NCBI GenBank assembly: GCA_023078685.1
Contig: JALGAS010000006.1
Coordinates: 4,747,440 to 4,811,439, forward strand
DNA from: Neopestalotiopsis rosae
Lineage: Eukaryota > Ascomycota > Sordariomycetes > Amphisphaeriales > Sporocadaceae
Direction of reading: 5' to 3'
Length of the DNA stretch: 64,000 nt
In this document: piece after piece, positions 58,160-64,000 of the stretch
How the letters are laid out: each line of letters starts with the position of its first letter
How positions within the stretch are numbered: position 1 is the first letter of the stretch
Notes under the pieces: model-generated
Told to the model about the DNA's origin: nothing
Databases searched by the model: none
What the model saw: only the letters and a program-made list of their open reading frames with translations
Position numbers and translations under genes: made by a program

Positions 58160-58207
58160 TGTGGTGGACCGCTTTTGCCTCTTTAAAAGTGGTCCAGGTC
58201 GTTTCCC
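58160..58207 (-). promoter_or_regulatory. programmed -1 ribosomal frameshift signal (gag-pol)
   Basis: On the minus strand the heptamer GGGAAAC (58207-58201) lies in gag phase G-GGA-AAC, the X-XXY-YYZ form. A -1 slip there enters exactly the pol frame, which is open through to the protease. After a 4-nt spacer, TGGACC pairs with GGTCCA 20 nt further on (and with a second GGTCCA further downstream), giving a possible stem or pseudoknot. The gag stop TAA follows within the loop. Function is inferred from sequence only. Confidence 0.65.
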
Positions 58208-60678
58208 GAATCCTTGTTGATTCGTCTGTTGGCGCGTCGCTTCTCGGCGCTGGTGAGTATCCGTTGATCCCTTTGTTCTCGGGTCTCATTTCTCTTCTGG
58301 CGGTAGTGTGCGTCGCCTGTGTCTTCGTCCTGCGTTCCAGGGGTTTGTCTGGGTGAGCGTAGCTCTCTTGCTAGCTCATTCAATGCTTCTATCCGAAGTT
58401 CCCAAGAGGGTGGCTTCTCTTGTCCTTCCTCTTGATATCGTGCCTCAAGCTGGGCTAGTTTATCGTTGAATTCTTTCTGCGAAGGTTCTTCCTTCGTTGG
58501 TTGCTGGGGTAATGTGAATGTCTTCTTGATTTGTTCGTTGGTTTCTTCGGATATCATGGTGACCGTGTGTCGGAGTGGCTGTGGAGGTTCTTTCCGGGTG
58601 GTATTCATTACGTTCCGGACATCGAAAGTTTCTTCCACTGGTTCAATCTTGAGCTTTCCTGATATTCTCAGGTCTCTGATGCGTTTCCATGCTTCTGCTT
58701 TGTTTTGCATATGGCGTATGCAGTCATCCTGTGGGCATGTCCACCATGGTTTTTTCTCGTTGATCGAGCACTGCGGTGGTCTAGGGTGCAAAGCAAGTAC
58801 GACATATCCTCGTGCGTCGCAGTAGCTTACTTCTGCCTTTCCTGCGTGCTCAGCTAGATGGGGGTAGCAAATGGCGTCTTTTCCCATTCGTAGTGGGAAT
58901 ACTCCTTGAGATGTTTTGTTTTCAAGGTGTTCGTCGCATCCCGGGTCGATGCATCCTACCCACGCGATCTGGTGGTGCTGAGGGTGCTTGATGCTGAGTC
59001 GGGGGTCGTCTCCAAATTTGGCTCCCGGGGTTCTCTGCTCCCATGGGGTGTCGGTGGTTTTCTGGAGGATTTCTGCTAGTTGTTGCCCCGTGCCGTACAT
59101 CTCCACGGCAGAGAGAGTAAACTGGGCATTGGTGTCGATTCGTCGGGTTTGTCTGAATTCCCGTTCGAGTTCATCCCTAGTGGAGGTTTCTAGTTTCGTG
59201 ATGAGTTCCCTTCTTCCCTTGTAGTCGGTGTCCATGGGTTCGTAGGTATCCTCCTCATCGCTGCTAGTGTCGTCCACAGATGGGGTCGTTTGTTGCTGTC
59301 GAAGCTGTTGTTCTGCTTCTCTGACTTGGTGGTAGCCTTCGTTCTCTGAAGCGCTGCCGATAGTGTCGCTATCGCTGTCTACCAGTTGTCCTTCTGATCC
59401 GATGTGGACATTCCTTCCCAGGCGCGTCGCGGCGGCTAGGGTTCTTGGTTGCTTGGGGTACCATCCACTGTCTCGCTTGCTGGATTTATGCGTTCGACAT
59501 TCGTCGTCGTAGCACGCCGTCCAGGAGAGAGAGTCGTGGGGTACTTCTTCTCGCTTGGTGCTGTAGATCTGCTTCTTGCCCTCTGGCACTGGTTTAAATC
59601 CCAGTTTCTTTGGTTGGTTGCACTCGCTCGCGTAGTGTCCCATTTTCCCGCAGTTGTAGCACTTGACCTTGGATTTGTCCTTTCGCTGGGTAGCGTCAAG
59701 GTCCATGGGTCCGCTGTGTTGTCCGTATGACGTCTTGTTCTTCCAGTCGCGGTTTCGGTTGTTATATCCGTTTTGTCGGGGTCTTCCCATGTTGGCGGTG
59801 GTACGGCTCTGGTATTTCGGGGTTTGTTTCTTTTCAGACCGTCGAGCGTATAGTTGGTTGTCAATGCGTACCACAAGTTCCGCGTACTGGGTGAAGTCGG
59901 TAGGTAGGTACAAGATCCTACTGATCTCATCCTTGACTTCTTCCTTGAGACCTTGATAGTATAGCATGATGCGTGTGTCGTCGGTGCAGTCCATGCGAGC
60001 GGTGATCCGCTTGAATTCTGCAGTGTATACTGACGCGGATGCTTTCTGCTTGAGGTTCTCAAGTTCTCGTTCGGCTTGTCTCTTCTCGTCAGGATCTTGG
60101 AATAGTGATTTGAGTGCTTCTTCGAATCCGGCATAGGTTCCGAAGATCTTCTGTGTCTCTGCCTTGCACTGGCTCAACATCCATCCATGTTCGCTTGCTT
60201 CAGAGAGGTATGGTTCGAACCACGCGAGGGCGCGTCCTTTCAAGAAGGATGCTGCGTGAACGATCCTCTGAAGGTCATTCTGGAAGCTTCCCATGTGGAA
60301 GGAGTGATAGGCGCGGACTTGGGCAAGGTATCCTTTGAGCCCTCCAGGCGTTCCATCATAAGGTGCGGGAGTGTTGAACTTGAGCCCATCAGTCTTCTGG
60401 ATTGGCGTGGTGATGATGTTGGCTGCTCCTCGCATAGCGGTGTTGGAATCCTGGAGTTCCTGAATGAGTTTGGCCTTGCGATCCTCCTCTCGCTGGAGTC
60501 GCTTGATTTCCCGAAGAATGCTTTCGTACTGTTCCTTGGAGACTTCGAAGTCGTCGTCTCCATCGGAGTCAATACTCATAGCTTGAGTGGGGGATTCTTG
60601 GGGTGTCTGTTCCTGAGTGGCCTTTGTTGTCTCCTTTCCTTTCTTGCTACTGCCGCTGTCCTTGCTGACGGTAGACAT
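58183..60678 (-). CDS. gag: Gag of the chromovirus, with CCHC knuckle and three C-x4-C-x2-H motifs
   Basis: 831 residues, long for a Ty3-type Gag. Residues 1-90 are disordered then coiled (EQYESILREIKRLQREEDRK). The capsid-like retrotransposon gag domain spans about 100-285 (from FNTPAPYDGTPGGLKGYLAQ through LYYQGLKEEVKDEI). The classical zinc knuckle C340-x2-C343-x4-H348-x4-C353 follows. The C-terminal extension of about 470 residues carries three copies of W-x2-C-x4-C-x2-H-x3-K: Cys389/Cys394/His397, Cys576/Cys581/His584 and Cys648/Cys653/His656, with W at 386, 573 and 645. Between the second and third is another Cys/His cluster (600-637). The function of the extension is unknown; nucleic-acid or chromatin binding is a guess. 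It ends at TAA 58183-58185, six codons after the frameshift heptamer. Confidence 0.92.
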   Translation of the reverse strand: MSTVSKDSGSSKKGKETTKATQEQTPQESPTQAMSIDSDGDDDFEVSKEQYESILREIKRLQREEDRKAKLIQELQDSNTAMRGAANIITTPIQKTDGLKFNTPAPYDGTPGGLKGYLAQVRAYHSFHMGSFQNDLQRIVHAASFLKGRALAWFEPYLSEASEHGWMLSQCKAETQKIFGTYAGFEEALKSLFQDPDEKRQAERELENLKQKASASVYTAEFKRITARMDCTDDTRIMLYYQGLKEEVKDEISRILYLPTDFTQYAELVVRIDNQLYARRSEKKQTPKYQSRTTANMGRPRQNGYNNRNRDWKNKTSYGQHSGPMDLDATQRKDKSKVKCYNCGKMGHYASECNQPKKLGFKPVPEGKKQIYSTKREEVPHDSLSWTACYDDECRTHKSSKRDSGWYPKQPRTLAAATRLGRNVHIGSEGQLVDSDSDTIGSASENEGYHQVREAEQQLRQQQTTPSVDDTSSDEEDTYEPMDTDYKGRRELITKLETSTRDELEREFRQTRRIDTNAQFTLSAVEMYGTGQQLAEILQKTTDTPWEQRTPGAKFGDDPRLSIKHPQHHQIAWVGCIDPGCDEHLENKTSQGVFPLRMGKDAICYPHLAEHAGKAEVSYCDARGYVVLALHPRPPQCSINEKKPWWTCPQDDCIRHMQNKAEAWKRIRDLRISGKLKIEPVEETFDVRNVMNTTRKEPPQPLRHTVTMISEETNEQIKKTFTLPQQPTKEEPSQKEFNDKLAQLEARYQEEGQEKPPSWELRIEALNELARELRSPRQTPGTQDEDTGDAHYRQKRNETREQRDQRILTSAEKRRANRRINKDSGNDLDHF

Positions 60679-60725
60679 TCTGCCGATATTGCTCAGTTAG
60701 TTTCTGGGGGAACGTACCTGAACAA

Positions 60726-60737
60726 GAGTGATCAAAA
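60726..60737 (-). other. probable primer-binding site, possibly self-primed
   Basis: On the minus strand the bases right after the 5' LTR are TTTTGATCACTC. The nine bases TTGATCACT (60735-60727) are complementary to AGTGATCAA inside the LTR (minus strand 60941-60933). In Tf1-type elements the first bases of the transcript fold back and prime at this place. I did not recognise a tRNA 3' end. The assignment as PBS rests on position. Confidence 0.4.
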
Positions 60738-61249
60738 TGTAACGACTATACTACGGGTTTCTAGAATAAACCTGAGTATAAGAGGTGTTGGGGGTTTATG
60801 CTAACAGGGAACGCTAGCCAAGATACTGAACTGAGCAATGAGTAACTGAAGATGGTGGTCCTGAAATGATTCACAAGTGTAGTCGTCAAAGCGTATTGAA
60901 TGCTTCACCTATGGGTAAGATAGATGCTTAGATTGATCACTGAGGTAATGACTGTCTATGTAACCGTAGGAAATCCCTCCCTAATATATCCATTCATTCC
61001 CTCACTGATGTTTGCTTGGATCATACCAACAAGTATGATCCCCTTTGTTCTTGGATCTTATGGATCACAATGATCCTTGTGATCCATGCCAATGGATCAT
61101 TGCCAAGGCCATGATCCTGTCAACACTTGTTGACAGCTGGCGGGGGTGGCTGGGTCTTTTGGCCAGGGCCGTGGTCACTGCCCCGCAGCATACCTTCTTA
61201 AGCGCCAACACAGTTGTTTGTCCTTCTGCAAGGGTGCATGTTCGTAACA
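60738..61249 (-). repeat. 5' LTR of the chromovirus
   Basis: 512 bp. In element orientation it starts TGTTACGAACATGC and ends CGTAGTATAGTCGTTACA. It holds many GATC/GATCC palindromic words. Followed downstream (minus strand) by the presumed primer-binding site. Confidence 0.93.
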
Positions 61250-61300
61250 AGCAATTATTATTTTAATATAATAGCAATTATTATTTTAATAGAATAGCAG
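61250..61300 (+). repeat. 23-bp satellite, middle block between the two insertions
   Basis: About two units of the satellite separate the full element from the solo LTR; begins with the AGCAA duplication and ends with AGCAG. Confidence 0.85.
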
Positions 61301-61812
61301 TGTAACGACTATACTACGGGTTTCTAGAATAAACCTGAGTATAAGAGGTGTTGGGGGTTTATGCTAACAGGGAACGCTAGCCAAGATACTGAACTGAGCA
61401 ATGAGTAACTGAAGATGGTGGTCCTGAAATGATTCACAAGTGTAGTCGTCAAAGCGTATTGAATGCTTCACCTATGGGTAAGATAGATGCTTAGATTGAT
61501 CACTGAGGTAATGACTGTCTATGTAACCGTAGGAAATCCCTCCCTAATATATCCATTCATTCCCTCACTGATGTTTGCTTGGATCATACCAACAAGTATG
61601 ATCCCCTTTGTTCTTGGATCTTATGGATCACAATGATCCTTGTGATCCATGCCAATGGATCATTGCCAAGGCCATGATCCTGTCAACACTTGTTGACAGC
61701 TGGCGGGGGTGGCTGGGTCTTTTGGCCAGGGCCGTGGTCACTGCCCCGCAGCATACCTTCTTAAGCGCCAACACAGTTGTTTGTCCTTCTGCAAGGGTGC
61801 ATGTTCGTAACA
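61301..61812 (-). mobile_element. solo LTR of the same chromovirus family
   Basis: 512 bp, no difference seen from the LTRs of the neighbouring element, same orientation, flanked by its own 5-bp duplication AGCAG (61296-61300 and 61813-61817). This is the footprint of LTR-LTR recombination after an independent insertion 52 bp from the full copy. Confidence 0.93.
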
Positions 61813-61990
61813 AGCAGTTGTTATTTTAGTAGAATAATAGTTGCCCTTTTAGTAGAATAGCAGTTATTATTTTAGTATAATAGCAGTAAATAGCAATTAT
61901 TATATTAATATAATAGCAATTATTATATTAGTGCAATAATAATTATTATATTAATATAATAGTAGTTATTATCCCGGTAATATCGCTATA
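61813..61990 (+). repeat. 23-bp satellite, right block
   Basis: Continuation of the satellite, now almost fully AT (TTATTATATTAATATAATAG). It ends at a stretch around GTAAGGCGCCGCATTTA (about 62,006) that also flanks the left block at about 53,465. Confidence 0.8.
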
Positions 61991-63870
61991 ATAATTATTA
62001 TTTTAAGTAAGGCGCCGCATTTAGAGTATAGCAACTTAGATTTTAAATATTATGATTTTGCATTCCTAAACTCCAGTTTTATTTTTCTAATTTGCATTAT
62101 ATTTGCTAACGCCCTATCTTATTATAGCTCGTCGAACTCCCGCGTAAGTAAGGCAATATTACTAGGCCTATAATTTTTCGCATACGCTAGTCCTTATTAA
62201 GCACCTTTATATAATTAAGCGATATAAGTATTAAAGCTATAAACTCGCTATTATAATAAATAATAGCACTTTAAGATGCTTTTGCTTTTTCGCTTCGCAA
62301 ATATGCTATTGCTAGCTATAGGCATTAGCAAAAAAGGGCTATAACGCCCGCGAAATAGGAACGGCTACTTTTTTACCGTATAAACTACTATCCGTAAAGG
62401 ACCTTAAGCTAAAAAGGCCTTTACGCGTATATAATTATTATTATTTTTGCATAATTTTAGCTATTAGTATTAATTATCGAATAATAATAAACGAGATTAG
62501 AGAATCCGTAAAACGTTTTTAGTTTTCTAAATATAAGGGACCTAAATTATTATCTATTAGAAAAGGCGTACGATAATGCCTGCTTTTTAATTAATATTAA
62601 TTGCTAGGAAAATCGAAGCATTTTGCTTTTCCCTAACTAGAACCTTTTAAACGCTGCCGCCGTCTTTTTTTTATAGTTTAAAAAAAAAGAGCACGACGAT
62701 TATCGCAAGCGCTAGGTTATTAGCCCGTAATTCGAATATTAGCGCTATTAGTTTCCGGAGCGTCGAGATAATATTGCTAGCGGCTAACCGTATATAAAGC
62801 TAATCGAGGGCGCAAGCCCGTTTTTTATCTAAATTACTCGCTAACGCATAATTAGTAATTTAATAGCAATTAACCTTAATTTCGATAACCGCTAATAGCT
62901 AAATCTCCTAAATAATAGGCATAAGCGCTCGGTGCTTTAGCCCGTGCTACGGGATTATACGGGATTCCTTTAAGGATAATTTGCCGATATTAACGGTAAT
63001 AGCGATAATAATATAAATGCCGATAAGGATTAAAATATAATCTGCTTATATAAATCTACCTAATGCGATAGCAGGAATTTGCGATAAATGCAATAGCAAA
63101 TAAATATAATAAAATAGCATTATAAAAGAAATAATAATAGCAAAATAAAATAGCTATAATAATTTAGTTTATTATTTATAATTAATAATAATTACACGAT
63201 TATAAACTATATCGTTACGTAAAAATTTTATATAAAAGATATTTTCCCAAAAACGTAATTATTATAGCGGCATTATTGCATTAGTATTATGCATTAGTAT
63301 TAAAAGCAGTGCCTACTATTTTTTTTGCTATTAGCCACCGCTTTTATTAGCATTATGCATTAGCGCTAATAATAATGCCTACTATTTTTTCTGCTATTAG
63401 CTACCGCTTTTACTATTGCCGTTCCCCCTTTTCGCTGCTATTTCCTTATTATTGCTATTCCCTTACTATAACTATTTTTTTATTATTTATCGCAACGCGC
63501 AATAATCCCTATAATATCCGATATTACTTTCCTATCGCCCGCAACTGCCTTTAGCAGTATATTATATACCGGGAATAGCTTTACGCGAATACCCTAATAA
63601 GCTCGTAACTATAAGTATTATTCCGCTGGCGTTAGTAATAGCATTAGCAATAGCGTTAGCATAGAATATATACTAATGCGTTTTTAATAGCAGTAGAATT
63701 ACGTATCCAATCCTTAGGATATTTTGGGTACGCTTTATCTCGGCGATTATAACTTCCATAAAGCTATAAATTATAAGATACTATAATAACTACACGCTAT
63801 CGTTAAGCGTATATTATATTCCGATAAATTTAGCCAATTTTTAGCACGAGACCCTGCCTTCTATGCTCGC
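61991..63870. other. AT-rich, RIP-decayed subtelomere, no gene
   Basis: 1.9 kb extremely rich in TpA with no coding frame. Words such as TTAGCATTATGCATTAG recur at 63,280-63,370. Tracts with CpG (GCGCCG, CCCGCG) survive. No subtelomeric helicase gene can be recognised in it. Confidence 0.7.
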
Positions 63871-64000
63871 TTAGGGCTAGGGTTAGGGTTAGGGTTAGGG
63901 TTAGGGTTAGGGTTAGGGTTAGGGTTAGGGTTAGGGTTAGGGTTAGGGTTAGGGTTAGGGTTAGGGTTAGGGTTAGGGTTAGGGTTAGGGTTAGGGTTAG
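63871..64000 (+). repeat. telomere, (TTAGGG)n
   Basis: TTAGGG at 63871, one CTAGGG variant at 63877-63882, then about 19.7 perfect TTAGGG units to the last base. The G-rich strand runs 5' to 3' toward the end, so this is the right chromosome terminus. Confidence 0.98.

Larger units (their letters stand above)
53575..61249 (-). mobile_element. complete Ty3/gypsy chromovirus LTR retrotransposon (7,675 bp)
   Basis: Two 512-bp LTRs (53575-54086 and 60738-61249), identical as far as I can compare by eye, bounded by TG...CA in both orientations and flanked by the 5-bp target duplication AGCAA (53570-53574 and 61250-61254). The coding strand is minus: gag 58183-60678, then pol 54719-58201 or so entered by -1 frameshift. 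Domain order protease, reverse transcriptase, RNase H, integrase, chromodomain defines a Ty3/gypsy chromovirus. All catalytic residues I checked are present and neither frame is broken, while surrounding DNA is heavily RIP-mutated; the element is therefore a recent arrival and could be active. A further reading frame, antisense to the rest, lies next to the 3' LTR. Confidence 0.95.

Noticed and set aside
59436..60134. 232-codon minus-strand frame within gag in another phase
   Set aside because: The gag frame has capsid and zinc-knuckle motifs over the same bases; the alternative frame is Thr/Arg/Pro-rich without motifs.
62700..63870. Possible telomere-linked helicase remnant
   Set aside because: Looked for helicase-type blocks on both strands; RIP-like AT bias has left nothing recognisable.

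Overview
The window is the right-hand end of a chromosome of a filamentous ascomycete (Pezizomycotina, most likely Sordariomycetes). The evidence is a terminal TTAGGG array, short GT-AG introns of about 45-80 nt, HET-domain, siderophore-transporter and GMC oxidoreductase genes typical of these fungi, and C-to-T/G-to-A decay of repeats that looks like repeat-induced point mutation (RIP). The order or genus cannot be fixed from the sequence; Hypocreales is a guess.

Layout. (a) 1-24.6 kb is ordinary gene-bearing sequence: the 3' end of an SDR gene, a divergent pair encoding methylisocitrate lyase and 2-methylcitrate synthase (methylcitrate cycle, propionyl-CoA disposal), a secreted DUF4360 protein, a GMC oxidoreductase with a one-base frameshift, a HET protein, a FAD monooxygenase, a secreted GMC oxidoreductase, a reticulon-like ER protein, a zinc alcohol/butanediol-type dehydrogenase and a siderophore-iron transporter (SIT). 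Four perfect ATCWGATAA motifs, the binding consensus of the iron-responsive GATA repressor SreA, lie upstream of the SIT gene or in its second intron. (b) 24.6-51.3 kb is gene-poor accessory sequence. It holds two unrecognised genes, each directly preceded by a 10-bp minisatellite of the same family in the same orientation: a three-exon coiled-coil protein at 27.8-29.0 kb, and a roughly 990-codon reading frame cut by one in-frame TAG at 48.3-51.2 kb. It also holds one small Oxidored-like gene and several degenerate tandem repeats. (c) 51.3-63.9 kb is AT-rich, RIP-decayed subtelomere with a reverse-transcriptase relic, a 23-bp satellite, a complete Ty3/gypsy chromovirus (53,575-61,249, minus strand, eye-identical 512-bp LTRs, target duplication AGCAA) and an adjacent solo LTR (61,301-61,812, duplication AGCAG). 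(d) 63,871-64,000 is the telomere.

The richest object is the chromovirus. Its gag and pol are joined by a recognisable -1 frameshift signal (GGGAAAC plus a stem). Gag has a classical CCHC knuckle and then three copies of a C-x4-C-x2-H motif. Pol keeps all the catalytic residues I checked and ends in a chromodomain. An antisense reading frame next to the 3' LTR encodes a Zn2Cys6-like and coiled-coil protein. Both LTR insertions sit at the same phase of the 23-bp satellite.

Limits: splice sites and homologies were read by eye, no searches were run, and start codons of unrecognised genes are provisional.
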